Assembly: GCF_954871325.1 (NCBI RefSeq)
Contig: NC_088775.1
Span: 43,129,561-43,193,560 of the forward strand
From: Gordionus sp. m RMFG-2023
Lineage: Eukaryota > Nematomorpha > Gordioida > Chordodea > Parachordodidae
DNA: 64,000 nucleotides
Direction of reading: 5' to 3'
Position 1 is the first letter of the stretch. Each line of letters starts with the position of its first letter. This document shows positions 13,081 to 24,659 of this stretch, piece after piece. Both the position numbers and the translations under genes were made by a program. The notes below the pieces were generated by a model, which saw only the letters and a list, made by a program, of their open reading frames with translations, had not been told where the DNA came from and did not search any database.

Positions 13081-13676
13081 TAAAATATAGGAAGATTGTA
13101 TTTAAATTCGCTAAAATAATTGGTTAATTTATAATTAATAAAGTTCTGCCACCATAGAGTTTTTTAGGATAAATGATGTAATGATACGAGTTTTCTAAAT
13201 AAAAAAATGTAACCATAAAGTTTTCTAATATAAAGATTGTTTATTTTATTTTAAATTATTAATTTAATTTTATATAATATATTTTAAAATTTTACATTTT
13301 TTTTATCAAACTAAAAAATATAATAATTTTCATATTAATATATAAAAATTTATATAATAAAAATCAATCTACATAATTTATAAAAAAATCAATTTATTTC
13401 AACATAAAAAAAACAATTTAAAGGTTAGTATTAATCGGTCATATTAACAATAATAATTAATTAATATAAATGATTATTGTTAATAACAGAATGTAGACTA
13501 TCTGGCTTATGTTAATTGTTAGGTATAAAAGATTAATCTGAAATTTCTGAACCCAAAAATAAATTTTACATAGTTAGTGGAATGTGTATATATTTATGAA
13601 GATCTTTAAGTGGATAGTTAAAAATTGAAAAGTTAACAAAATCCAGTATATCATATTAAAATTTTTTAATTACTTC
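13081..13676. other. AT-rich spacer
   Basis: Nothing recognised. Confidence 0.45.
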
Positions 13677-14244
13677 TAGTGCTGTAAACGTTACTACAAA
13701 AAAGAAACGCCTTACAGTTACTCGTTACATCTGAAAAAGGGAACCCGTTACGGTTACCTTAAAAAGAAACGCGCATTGAACGACTTGTCTTTATCTGAAA
13801 ATCTTTGTAATTCAGATATGTCATAAGAGTCGTCATATGCAATTATCCTTAATATGACTATCTATTAATTTCCTTCTTTCCCATGCTTCCCTTAAAAATG
13901 GCTGCAGAGTTTGAAGATTGCCCCCATTTTATTCCATATTAGCTTACACTTAGAAAATTTAATTTTTAAAATAATTTTAGAGTGTATATCGTTATTTCAA
14001 TGTCAACAGTATAAAAAATTAATAATTTTATAGTATAATTAAATGTTTTTATTTTTTAAATATTTTTAAGAATATTTTGAGTCTAAAGCGGATACATAGT
14101 ATATAATGAGAAAAGGGAGAGATAAACGAATATTATAAGATTCCTCAAATTTAATCAATCAGGCAGATAAAAAAATATATTTTGAAGTAACTTTTCCCCT
14201 CCAAGCTCTTGTAGAAATTTCGAGCCGTGTTGCGTCTAAAATTT

Positions 14245-14440
14245 AAAAATGATTAGCACAAGTGTTGTTAATTTGCTTGGTCGTAAAATTTACGAACCAA
14301 GTTGGTGCTCAAGCCTGCTATGAGCACAAACCCGAGGTTCAAATATGGGGTCCAGGCCCGGAGTTGTTTATAATTTTTAAATAGCATAGCCCTGCAAGCA
14401 AGTCAGCTACGGGATAAAAAATCTTTTAATCAGGTTTAGT
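14245..14440. repeat. Dispersed repeat, also at 47600-47885
   Basis: Shared words in the same order at both sites: AGTGTTGTT, GAGCACAAACCCG/GAGCACAGACCCG, AGCCCTGCAAGCAA and a degraded AATC(A/G)GGT. A third fragment (AGCCCTGCAAGC) is at about 63222. Probably a non-autonomous element. Confidence 0.6.
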
Positions 14441-15083
14441 TATGATTTAATTAAATTGAATTTGCTTAGTTCTACTCTTGGGTAAACTAAGAAAAAATAA
14501 ATCTCATTTACTAATCTTTCAAATTTTATTATACATTTAAATTTAATTATAAATTAGTAGGCTTTATTATTTTTTTCTACATTAATTCCATTTTCTAACT
14601 AAGCATTCAAATATTTGTTCAAATTGCGATGATTTTGGCTGTTTGTTTGTTTAACTATTTTTTCTCTTCCAGACTATGTTAAATCATCTTATATAATTAT
14701 TAGTTTGTATATAGTTACTTAACTATCAAAACAACACTCAGGTATTACAACAAACAACTACGTTTTAATGTATCTGTTTTTTTTTTACTTACTTCAATTT
14801 TTTTTTCCTCTTGAAACTCGAAAATCGATAATTTTATTTCTTTATTTTTCTTTTCTTAAAATATGAAATCGTACATAAAAAAAAATAATTGTCTCCAAGT
14901 GTTTTATTTTAATTATTTTTGCAAAGAAAATAATTTTATATGGATAAGATAACATGTTTCATTAAATCATCACAACTAAGGGAATGACAGCGTTGCCTGT
15001 TTGTATATAGAAAAAAAAATATTTTTTTTATTCTTTAACTTTAAAAAAAAAATTATTCTGTAAACATACTCTTCACCCTACCC

Positions 15084-15099
15084 ATAGTGGCGCCACTAT
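15084..15099. repeat. Perfect 16-bp palindrome
   Basis: ATAGTGGCGCCACTAT. It looks like two TAGTGGCG-type transposon termini abutted head to head. Confidence 0.7.
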
Positions 15100-15624
15100 T
15101 TTATTATGAATAAAAATAATTGTAAGAGGAAAATAATTTCGAGGAAAAGAAAGAAAACATGATAAATTCTCCACAAAAAACCTAAGATATAGGAACTAAT
15201 TGAAAAGATGATGATGGAAATAACAGTCGATCTGGACAAATCGGCCAATGGAGGATTCAGACATACACTCCCAAAAAAATCGTAGATACCAAACAAAACA
15301 AAATATTTTGAAAAATTTATGTGATTTTTTAAAAGTTTTCTTGGAGAACATATTGTTTCATTTGAATAATATAACTTATTTTTTTATATATCATTTATAT
15401 ATATTATAATAATTTCTTATCTGTAAATTTAAAAAAAATTTGATAAGCAAAATAATAATTGTAAGATTTGAAATATATAATATTCACTGCTTATAATCAC
15501 CTCTGAAATATATATTTTTATGAATAAAATCAAGGTTACAACGTTAGTAACTACGTTACTTTTTTTTACATTACTTTACAGCACAAATTAATATATAAAT
15601 ATTTATATTTTAGAAGGCAGATTT

Positions 15625-15834
15625 TATAATTTTTATGGCATTTATAACGAGAAAATTATATTTGCCCACCTGATTAATGATATTTGCCCCAGTGGGTAAA
15701 TAGCATATATGACGAGAAAATTATATTTGCCCATCTGATTAATGATATTTGCCCCAGTGGGTAAATAGCATATATAACGATAAAATTATATTTGCCCACT
15801 TGATTAATGATATTTGCCCCAGTGGGTAAATAGC
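15625..15834. repeat. Three ~64-bp tandem units
   Basis: Units run from ATATAACGA(G/T)AAAATTATAT through GCCCCAGTGGGTAAATAGCA. A fourth, broken unit resumes at 16514 on the far side of an inserted element. Confidence 0.9.
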
Positions 15835-16513
15835 AAAGTTGTTAAAAGATACATTTTAAATGGATCTAGATACAGATACATCGTCTAAAAGTTATCTAGA
15901 TACAGATACACCCTCTAAAAAGTTATCTAGATACAGATACAATTTTCAAAATGTATCTATATACAGATACAATTTTTTTTACTCTTATATAAGATTTGCA
16001 TAAACCTAAATTGGTCATTAAGGCATCCTCGTTTATCTGTAAAGACATTTTTAGGGATTGTGGTGTTATATTTTATGAATAACAATTTTATATCAGGATA
16101 TTCTTTAAAAATACTAATATAGACATTAATTTTAAAAAAAATGATTTAAAATTTGTTGAGTATCAAAATTTAAATCATGATTAACAAGCATACAGTGAAA
16201 ACCTTAGTAATTCATCAACTAATCTTTGTATTAATAGTTTTTTTCATTCACAGTGTTGATGTTTTCTCTTAAAATTTAAAATTACAATTTTAAACATTTA
16301 TTTAGTATCTAGATCCTTAAATGTTTTACAATGTTGCAAGTTGAGGTAATGCTAACTGAAATTTTCGTATTTTTTGGTAAACACTTAAAAATTATCTCAA
16401 AACAGATAGATACCTCTAAAATAATATCTAGATACCTTAAATAAAAATCTATCTAGATACAGATACCACATTTTTATATCTAGATACAGTATTTAGATAC
16501 TTTAACAACTCTG
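15834..16513. mobile_element. 680-bp hAT MITE, TATCTAGATAC family
   Basis: Flanked by a perfect 8-bp target duplication, GTAAATAG (15826-15833 and 16514-16521). Termini are CAAAGTTGTTAAAAG and inverted CAGAGTTGTTAAAGT. Both ends carry arrays of the subterminal word TATCTAGATACAGATAC. The insertion splits the tandem array at 15625. No coding sequence. A relative forms the two ends of 51943-56256. Confidence 0.88.
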
Positions 16514-16559
16514 GTAAATAGCATTTAAATAAAATAATATTTGCCCCCCAATTTTTAAA

Positions 16560-16985
16560 TATATTTTAGGCTTGGATTTTTTTAAAATCTAATATATAGA
16601 TAACCTAAAGAAAATCAATATGAAAGAAAGGTCATAAATCATTTGAAATATATAAATTTAAAAAATCTTTTATCTTTGTTAATCTTATTAGAAGCATACC
16701 TGTTTATTGTAAAGCTGGCAAATTAAAATCAATTTGATTTTTAAAAACATCAAATAAAATTTTATTTAGTAAATTTCATTAAAATACTTAACATAGACAA
16801 AGACTTAGATTATTATATAATTTTTATATATGGATTTTTTTTAAAATCTTATTTATAGATAGCCTAAAGAAAAGCCTTAATTTTTTATTTTATGAAAGAT
16901 AGGTCATGATTTCTAAAAATCTATATTTGAAATTAATAAATTTAAAAAATCTTTTATCATTGTTAATCTCATTAATATCAAATAT
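16560..16985. repeat. Imperfect tandem duplication, ~290 bp spacing
   Basis: Two copies share TTTAAAATCT, AGATA(A/G)CCTAAAGAAAA, GGTCAT and AAATTTAAAAAATCTTTTAT with moderate divergence. Confidence 0.75.
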
Positions 16986-17164
16986 ACATTTTGACATTTT
17001 TTTTATTTGATAATAAATACAACATAATGATATGCATTTTTTTATTAAACCGTTCAAATTTTATAAAATTGATATTAAATTATATATATATAGATTTTAT
17101 AAGCTAAATATTATAAACGTTAATATAAAAAAATGAAATTAAATATTATAAAAGTTGGCATGTT

Positions 17165-18110
17165 CTACAAAACCATAATTCTGTTTTTAAATCTTTAGCT
17201 TCTTGAATCAATGATAAATCTTTAGCCTCTTGAATCAATGATAAATTTGTAGCTTCTTCAAAATATATAAAATTATAGTGTAAAATATATTAATATGAAC
17301 CTGTTTTTAAATTTTTAACTTCTTGAATCAATAATAAATCTTTAGCCTCTTAAATCAATGATAAATTTGTAGCTTCTTCTTTTATTTTCTAAAATATATA
17401 AAATTATAGTGTAAAATATATTAATATGAACCTGTTTTTAAATCTTTAGCTTCTTGAATCAATGATAAATCTTTAGCCTCTTGAATCAATGATAAATTTG
17501 TAGCTTCTTCTTTTATTTTCTAAAATATATAAAATTATAGTGTAAAATATATTAATATGAACCTGTTTTTAAATCTTTAGCTTCTTGAATCAATAATAAA
17601 TCTTTAGCCTCTTGAATCAATGATAAATTTGTAGCTTCTTCTTTTATTTTCTAAAATAAAATAAAATTTATAATGTAAAATATATTAATATGAACCTGTT
17701 TTTAAATCTTTAGCTTCTTGAATCAATGATAAATCTTTAGCCTCTTGAATCAATGATAAATTTGTAGCTTCTTCTTTTATTTTCTAAAATAAAATAAAAT
17801 TTATAATGTAAAATATATTAATATGAACCTGTTTTTAAATCTTTAGCTTCTTTAATCAATAATAAATCTTTAGCCTCTTGAATCAATGATAAATTTGTAG
17901 CTTCTTCTTTTATTTTCTAAAATATATAAAATTATAGTGTAAAATATATTAATATGAACCTGTTTTTAAATCTTTAGCTTCTTGAATCAATAATAAATCT
18001 TTAGCCTCTTGAATCAATGATAAATTTGTAGCTTCTTCTTTTATTTTCTAAAATAAAATAAAATTTATAATGTAAAATATATTAATATGAACCTGTATTT
18101 ATTTTTTTAA
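17165..18110. repeat. Tandem array of ~130-bp units
   Basis: About seven units. Each has AACCTGTTTTTAAATC, then two or three copies of TTGAATCAATGATAAAT. The short internal repeat (TTTAGC(T/C)TCTTGAATCAAT) gives a higher-order structure. Units differ in the AAATATATAAAATTATAGTG versus AAATAAAATAAAATTTATAATG stretch. Confidence 0.92.
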
Positions 18111-18129
18111 ATGGAGTTTAAAAAAGGCG

Positions 18130-18450
18130 CCAACAGGGCAAATATCCTTTGCGTATGTAAATAGCTTTTGAGGTTTAGTCTTTATTTTATAATTTTCTAC
18201 AAAAATGGTATGTAAATAGCTTTTGAGGTTTAGTCTATTTTATAATTTTCTACAAAAATGTGTATGTAAATATTAATTAAAACCAATTACCTTTGCCTTG
18301 AGGTACTGAATTTATATTTAATATTAGCTTGGTTTCGTCTTAATTTTAGAATTTTCAACAAAAATGTGTATGTAAATATTAATAAAAACCAATTACCTTT
18401 GCCTTGAGGTACTGTATTTATAATTTTAGAATTTTCGTGGCTTTATTTAT
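18130..18450. repeat. Short tandem repeats based on GTATGTAAATA
   Basis: Units of 50 to 75 bp with GTATGTAAATAGCTTTTGAG or GTATGTAAATATTAA followed by CCAATTACCTTTGCCTTGAG. Confidence 0.8.
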
Positions 18451-18544
18451 GTCTACCGTATAAATGTAAGGATGCGAGAAAGATTCCTATTCCAAGCGCC
18501 GATATTAATTTTAGAATTTTCTACAAAAATATAATTTTATAATT

Positions 18545-19390
18545 TTAGGAAAAATAATTTGCCATTTGACTCCAAATGGTTTGATGATAAAAGAAAGACG
18601 GACCGATACCTTTTTTTAAACATTTTTTTTTATTTAAGAAAAATGTAAAAAATTAATAAATATTTTTTTTACATATTTAAGAAAAATTTTAAAAATTAGT
18701 AAATATTCTTTTACTATAACTTATTTTTAATTAAATTTCTTTTCAACATTAATCTTATTAATTAATTACTTTATATGTATTAAATTAAAATAAAATTTTA
18801 TTATATTTATTTACCCCTTTATATAACTTGTTTCACTGTATACCAAAACACATAATCGTCAACATGTTTCATTAAATCATAACTATAACACTGTAAAAAG
18901 GTATCGTCCCTCCAATTCGTATGAAGATTATGAATTAGGCGTTTTGCCGTATTGCCAAGATTCCCAAAAAAATCTCGAAGATTCCCAAAATTGTATTTGA
19001 AGTAATTATGAAAATTAAAGAGGTTAAAATAATATATATTTTTAAGAAATCTAAACATAATAAAGATTGTATGCTAAACTTACTGTTACTCAATTTAGCA
19101 TCACCATAAAACATTTAGAAACTTGCAAACCAATCCAAAGTAGATAATTTTGATTAATATTTAATCTTAAATTATATCCTTAATTACTGAATTAACGTTT
19201 GTGTATTTATATTATAGTATCAAATGTATGTACTGCAGAATTTAAAAGTAAAATGTCAAATTAATATTTACAATAATTTTTCAAAGCTATTAATCTACAA
19301 GGTCCAGTTTTGGATAACACAAATAGGGTATCGGTCCGATCCGTTTGTCTGTCTTTTGTCATTATACCATTTCGCTTCAAAATTTCGAAA
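18545..19390. mobile_element. Unclassified inverted-repeat element
   Basis: GGTATCGGTCCG with a following TCTTTT..TCAT..ACCATTT faces itself at 18556-18612 and 19327-19385, about 750 bp apart. The interior shares ACATGTTTCATTAAATCAT with 14950 and CCCAAAAAAATC with 15270, and GTCCA(G/A)TTTTGGATAACAC at its right end recurs at 27405. A 79-codon minus-strand frame at 18819-19058 (contains TNWRDDTFLQCYSYDLM) is the best candidate for a coding remnant but matches no family I know. Confidence 0.45.
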
Positions 19391-19429
19391 TATTTCCTAT
19401 AAAAAGTCTATACTTCACTATTGAATTTG

Positions 19430-20690
19430 TGTTTATCTCCTTAAAGGAAAAGGTAATTGTTTTAATTAAAATTTTTACATATTAATATTTTAAATTATTT
19501 GCTTCAATACTGTAATTTTGGTTATCTCATTAATTTACATCAATATTGTATATTTGTTTATCTCCTTAAAGGAAAAGGTAATTGTTTTAATTAAAATTTT
19601 TACATATTAAAATTTTAAAGTATATACTTCAATACTGTATTTTTGGTTATCTCATTAATTTACATCAATATTGTATATCTGTTTATCTCCTTAAAGGAAA
19701 AGGTAATTGTTTTAATTAAAATTTTTACATATTAATATTTTAAAGTATTTACTTCAATACAGAGTTGTACAAAAGATATTCTTTGAAGATTTTTGAGCGA
19801 GATCTAGCTCAAAAATTTGAGCAAGATCTTTGAAGATCGTAAAATTTGAAGATCTTCTATTTTTTAAAAATTTTGTGTAACGATGTTCAAAGATCTTCAT
19901 GATATTTATTTTTTTACCCCTTTATTAAAAGCCCAGATATTTTTCAATTTTCATCAAGGCAGGAGGAGAGGTATAAAACATATAAGAAATATTATATTAA
20001 TAAAATTGAAAAACATCTGGGCTTTTAATAAAGGGGTAAAAAAATAAATATCATGAAGATCTTTGAAGATCGTTGATCGCAGCGATCTTCAAAGATCTTA
20101 CACAAAATTTAAAAAAAATAAAAGATCTTCTAATTTTACGATCTTTATTTTGAGCAAATGTACAACTCTGCTTCAATACTGTATTTTTGGTTATCTCATT
20201 AATTTACATCAATATTGTATATCTGTTTATCTCCTTAAAGGAAAAGGTAATTGTTTTAATTAAAAATTTTTACATATTTATATTTTAAAGTATTTACTTC
20301 AATACTGTAATTTTGGTTATCTCATTAATTTACATCAATATTGTATATTTGTTTATCTCCTTAAAGGAAAAGGTAATTGTTTTAATTAAAATTTTTACAT
20401 ATTAATATTTTAAAGTATTTACTTCAATACTGTAATTTTGGTTATCTCATTAATTTACATCAATATTGTATATCTGTTTATCTCCTTAAAGGAAAAGGTA
20501 ATTGTTTTAATTAAAATTTTTACATATTAATATTTTAAAGTATTTACTTCAATACTGTATTTTTGGTTACTCATTAATTTACATCAATATTGTATATCTG
20601 TTTATCTCCTAAAAGGAAAAGGTAATTGTTTTAATTAAAATTTTTACATATTAATATTTTAAAGTATTTACTTCAATACTGTTATGGTGG
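19430..20690. repeat. Tandem array of ~121-bp units
   Basis: Seven or more units with CTCCTTAAAGGAAAAGGTAA, ACATATTAATATTTTAAAG and TACTTCAATACTGTA. TCCTTAAAGGA is palindromic. The array is interrupted at 19760-20170 by an inserted element. Confidence 0.92.
19760..20170. mobile_element. 411-bp foldback hAT MITE in the 121-bp array
   Basis: Perfect target duplication CTTCAATA (19752-19759 and 20171-20178). Termini are CAGAGTTGTAC and its inverse GTACAACTCTG. Subterminal repeats are AGATCTTCAAAGATC-type palindromes. The centre is a long hairpin (ATGATATTTATTTTTTTACC ... inverse) with a loop of about 60 bp, so most of the element folds on itself. Confidence 0.9.
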
Positions 20691-20970
20691 CAATCTTAAA
20701 TAATGATACCAACTTCATACTGAAAGTCCAAATATTATAAATGTAAAATTTATTATATTTGTACTTCTCCAACCTGCCATGGTAGAGGATTTACATTAAA
20801 TAATGTATTTACTCTGACAGCAGAATGCAATGGTAAATTATTTAATATGCAAGATTTTAATATACAAGATGTAATTTATTATTTTCTAGATATTTGCAAG
20901 TACTTGACTTCAAGAGAGGAAGTATTTTACAATATAATATGAAAATCAAATTAATATATTTTTCCTTAAG
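20691..20970. other. Spacer upstream of the MULE exon array
   Basis: No frame recognised. It could hold the MULE 5' end, but no terminal inverted repeat was identified. Confidence 0.35.
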
Positions 20971-21120
20971 TATCATTGGAAAGAAATGAAGATAATGTGA
21001 CTTCTGTGAATATTCATGAACAAGAAGATGGAAGTGCTGTGGGGATTTCTGGGATCCTTTAAGAAGGTCCGGAGTCGATATCCTCGATGATCAATCCTAT
21101 TCGAGAAGATGCTGATTTTG
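20971..21120 (+). pseudogene. MULE 5' exon copy 1 (150 nt)
   Basis: Acceptor TTTTTCCTTAAG precedes it and donor G|GTTAATC follows. It is the most diverged copy: it begins SLERNEDNVTSV, lacks the ATG of the others, and has an in-frame TAA where later copies read GAA (ILEEG). The length is a multiple of three, so it could be included or skipped without a frame change apart from its stop. Confidence 0.6.
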
Positions 21121-21237
21121 GTTAATCAAAATTTTAATATATTTTCTTTTTAATTTTATCATAGTTAATCAAAATTTTGTTAGTATATTTTCATTTTAAT
21201 TTTATCATAATTAATCAAAAATATTTTTTTCCTTAAG

Positions 21238-21387
21238 AATCGATGGGTAGAAATGAAGAGATTGTGACTTCTGTGATTAATCATGAACAAGAAGATGGAG
21301 GTGCTGTGGGGATTTCTGGGATCCTTGAAGAAGGTCCGGAGTCGATATCCTCTATGATCAATCCTATTCGAGAAGATGCTAATTTTG
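21238..21387 (+). pseudogene. MULE 5' exon copy 2 (150 nt)
   Basis: Open throughout. Acceptor CCTTAAG, donor G|GTTAATT. Reading with two leading bases and one trailing base gives an acidic peptide starting (E)SMGRNEEIVTSV and ending PIREDANF. The split codon G+AA restores Glu at every copy-to-copy junction. This is the best-preserved copy. Confidence 0.65.
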
Positions 21388-21507
21388 GTTAATTAAAATT
21401 TTGTTAATATATTTTCTTTTTAATTTTATCATAGTTAATCAAAATTTTGTTAGTATATTTTCTTTTTAATTTTATCATAATTAATCAAAAATATTTTTTT
21501 CCTTAAG

Positions 21508-21648
21508 AATCGATGGGTAGAAATGAAGAGATTGTGACTTCTGTGATTAATCATGAACAAGAAGATGAAGGTGCTGTGGGGATTTCTGGGATCCTTGAAG
21601 AAGGTCTATCCTCGATGATCAATCCTATTCGAGAAGATGCTGATTTTG
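21508..21648 (+). pseudogene. MULE 5' exon copy 3 (141 nt)
   Basis: Same borders as copy 2, but with a clean 9-bp in-frame deletion in the ILEEGPES segment, so the frame is kept. Ends PIREDADF. Confidence 0.65.
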
Positions 21649-21768
21649 GTTAATCAAAATTTTGTTAATATATTTTCTTTTTAATTTTATCATAGTTAAT
21701 CAATATTTTGTTAGTATATTTTCTTTTTAATTTCATCATAATTAATCAAAAATATTTTTTTCCTTAAG

Positions 21769-23336
21769 AATCGATGGGTAGAAATGAAGAGATTGTGACT
21801 TCTGTGATTAATCATGAATAAGAAGATGGAGAGGATGATCTCCATGTTTTACCATTTTTGGACGAAAGTTTTATAGATGAAGAAGTTGTAATCGATATCT
21901 CCATTGCAGCTGATAGCTCTGTAACTTTACCAATATCAGTTAATAACATCTCATATTTAAATGTAGAACAGCCATATAATTTTATTATTTCCCAAAAAAA
22001 ACGTAATTTGTTATATTCAAATAAATTTCTATATGTTCATCATAAATTTGGAATTTTATTTAAATGTAGACTAAGTCATTGTACGGCAAGAGGTACATTA
22101 ATAAATATGCAGTTTACATTGACACATATTCACAACCATCCTTCTGAATCTGAGGAAGAGCATTATGCAATTTTAGTAACTATGAATAAACTTAAAGAAC
22201 AAATTCGAGCGTACCCCTATCAAAGCAAACGTAAAACATATAATCAGGTTATGCGTATTAGAAAAATGGATCCTCTCGTTCAACTCTATTCTAATGCTCA
22301 TTTCCATCTGTCAAAACTATTATGAATCGTGTTATTAAATCATTGAGACCACCTTTGCCTCTTATAAATTCTGATACGATTATACGGGGATTATAAATTA
22401 ACACTTGATAATAAGACTTTTTTAATTTGTAATGAAAATAATGAATTATTAATATTTTCTACACATGAACTACTTGAAAGTCTCTGTAATGCCGACCAAA
22501 TTTTGATGGACGGCACATTCGTGTCCTATATTATTTAAGCAATTATACACTATTCATATAATGATTAATCATACAATAATTCCTTGCGCATATATATTAT
22601 TGCCAAATAAAAATAAAGAAACGTATCTAAAAATGTTGAATCTTTTAAAAAACTATTGCCGATCTATAGGTATTTCCTTTTCTCCTTCTAAAGCACTTAT
22701 AGATTTCGAAATGGGAGCACTTACAGCACTCGAAGAAATTTTTCCAACCATTTCTGTCAAGGGATGCTACTTTCATTATTGTCAATGTATTTTAAGACGA
22801 ATACAGGGTAATAGGTTGACAGCATAAGTCGTCTTAATCCTGATTTTAAGAGATTTTATCGCAGACTAATGGCGATACCCTTCTTAACCGAAATCGACAT
22901 ACCATTGGTATTGTCAGAATTAAATAATGGAGTAGAGGCCTTTAATTTAGATCCCATAAAAGATCTCTTTACATACTTTAAAAGTACTTGGATTAACCCA
23001 AACGCTAAATTTAAATATAAGATGTGGAACATGTATGATGTTCAAGGTGTAAGAACAAATAACCATGTTGAGGGATTTCATCGTTCTTTAAAAGAGTATA
23101 TAACATATTCTCATCCAAATTTATATCTTTTTATTGATATATTAAAACAAATACAACAAGATATGGATATAAAATTTATCCAATTGCGTGATGGGAAAAA
23201 AGTTTCCGAAAGAAAAAAAAAATACTGTATAATAGACGAGAAAATCAGACAAGAAACATTTTTACATTACACTACTTATACACCAATGCAGTATTTAGAT
23301 AAAATATCAAGATATTTAATATCCAAAAAAAAATGA
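21769..23336 (+). pseudogene. MULE transposase with FLYWCH finger (plus copy)
   Basis: A Mutator-like transposase relic in three main pieces. 21769-22325 opens with a fourth copy of the small 5' exon (in-frame TAA after SVINHE), then an acidic linker, then a FLYWCH-type zinc finger: FLYVHHKFGILFKCRLSHC, closed by THIHNH. 22380-22520 holds the first catalytic Asp (ADQILMDGTF). 22561-22827 has ALIDFEMGAL and the C-x-x-H segment GCYFHYCQCILRRI. 22869-23336 has the catalytic Glu in NNHVEGFHRSLK. At least one stop at 22326 and a frameshift near 22530 and 22830 break it. Order, spacing and motifs match the MULE superfamily. The tail runs directly into an inverted second copy at 23370. Confidence 0.85.
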
Positions 23337-23369
23337 TATACCTGTTGACTAGATTATTTTTCATTAAAA

Positions 23370-24655
23370 TTTTTTTTTTTCGATATTAAATATCTTATCC
23401 AAGATATGCGAAAATAAAGATTTTAATTCACAGAAATATCTTCGTAGAATATTTGATTTTTTGACTTTCTAAATACTACTAAGGTGTATAGGTAGTGTAA
23501 TATAAAAATATTTCTTGTCTATTTTGCAGTATTTTTTTTTCTCTCGGTAACTTTTTTCCCATTTATTTGTTTTAACATATTAATAAAAATATATAAATTA
23601 GGATAAGTAACAATAAGTAATATACACTTATAGAACGATGAAATCCTTCAACATGGTTATTTGTTCTTACACCTTGAACATCATACATGTCTTACATCTT
23701 ATGCTATAGAATAAAAGGATATAAATTAGGATGATAATATGTTATATAATCTTTTAGAGAACGATAAAATCCTTCAACATGGTTATTTGTTCTTACACCT
23801 TGAACATCATACATGTTCCACATCTTATATTTAAATTTAGCGTTTGGGTTAATCCAAGTACTTTTAAAGTATGTAAAGAGATCTCTTATGGGATCTAAAT
23901 TAAAGGCCTCTACTTCATTATTTAATTCTGACAATACCAATGGTATGTAGATTTCGGTAAAGTGTATCGCTATTAATCTGCAATAAAATCTCTTAAAATC
24001 AGGATTAAGTATTCTATATGCTGTCAACCTATTACCCTGTATTCGTCTTAAAATACATTGACCATAATGAAAATAGCAGGTTGGAAATATTTATTCGAGT
24101 TTCTAAGTACTCTCATTTAAAAATCTATAATGGCTTTAGAAGGAGAAAAGAAAATACCTATAGATCGACAATGGTTATTTTTAGAATTCTTTATTTTTAT
24201 ATGGCAATAATATATACGCGCAAAGAATTATTGTATGAATAGTGTATAATTGCTTAAATAAAAATGTGCCGCCCATCAAAATTTGGTCGGCATTACAGAG
24301 ACTTTCAAGTAGTTCATGTGTAGAAAATATTAATAATTCATTATTTTCATTACAAATTAAAAAAAGTCTTATTATCAAGTATTAATTTATAATCGGATAT
24401 CAGAATTTATAAGAGGCAAAGGTGGTCTCAATGATTTAATAACACGATTCATAATAGTTTTGACAGATAGAAATGAGCATTAGAATAGAGTTGAACGAGA
24501 GGATCTATTTTTCTAATACGCATAACTTGATTATATGTTTTGATAGTTGTAAGCTCTAATTTGTTCTTTAAGTTTATTCATAGTTACTAAAATATAATTC
24601 TCTTCTTATGATTCATCAGGCTGGTTGTGAATATGTGTCAATGTAAAATTCATAT
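23370..24655 (-). pseudogene. MULE transposase, inverted second copy
   Basis: The reverse complement repeats the plus copy from its THIHNH finger end to its C terminus, with more decay. 24181-24378 keeps LICNENNELLIFSTHELL and ADQILMGGTF (catalytic Asp changed to Gly). 23704-24027 keeps NNHVEGFYRSLK. A second partial copy of that last segment is duplicated in tandem at 23590-23700, and 24655-24720 partly repeats 24440-24490. The two MULE copies are tail to tail with about 30 bp between, forming an inverted repeat with arms near 1.25 kb. The 5' exon array is absent from this copy. Confidence 0.82.
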
Positions 24656-24659
24656 TTAA

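Larger units (their letters stand above)
13677..15586. mobile_element. hAT-like element with GTTAC subterminal repeats
   Basis: Left end TAGTGCTGTAAACGTTAC and right end (inverted) TTGTGCTGTAAAGTAATG are matching terminal repeats. GTTAC/GTAAC pentamers cluster inside both ends. Possible decayed 8-bp target duplication ATTACTTC/ATTAATAT (5 of 8). No transposase was recognised inside; the interior holds the repeat at 14245-14440 and an unassigned 66-codon minus-strand frame at 15096-15296. Confidence 0.6.

Noticed and set aside
14245-14440. SINE with tRNA-type B box (GGTTCAAAT near 14336)
   Set aside because: No A box at the right distance, no cloverleaf, and the second copy at 47600 does not keep the motif.
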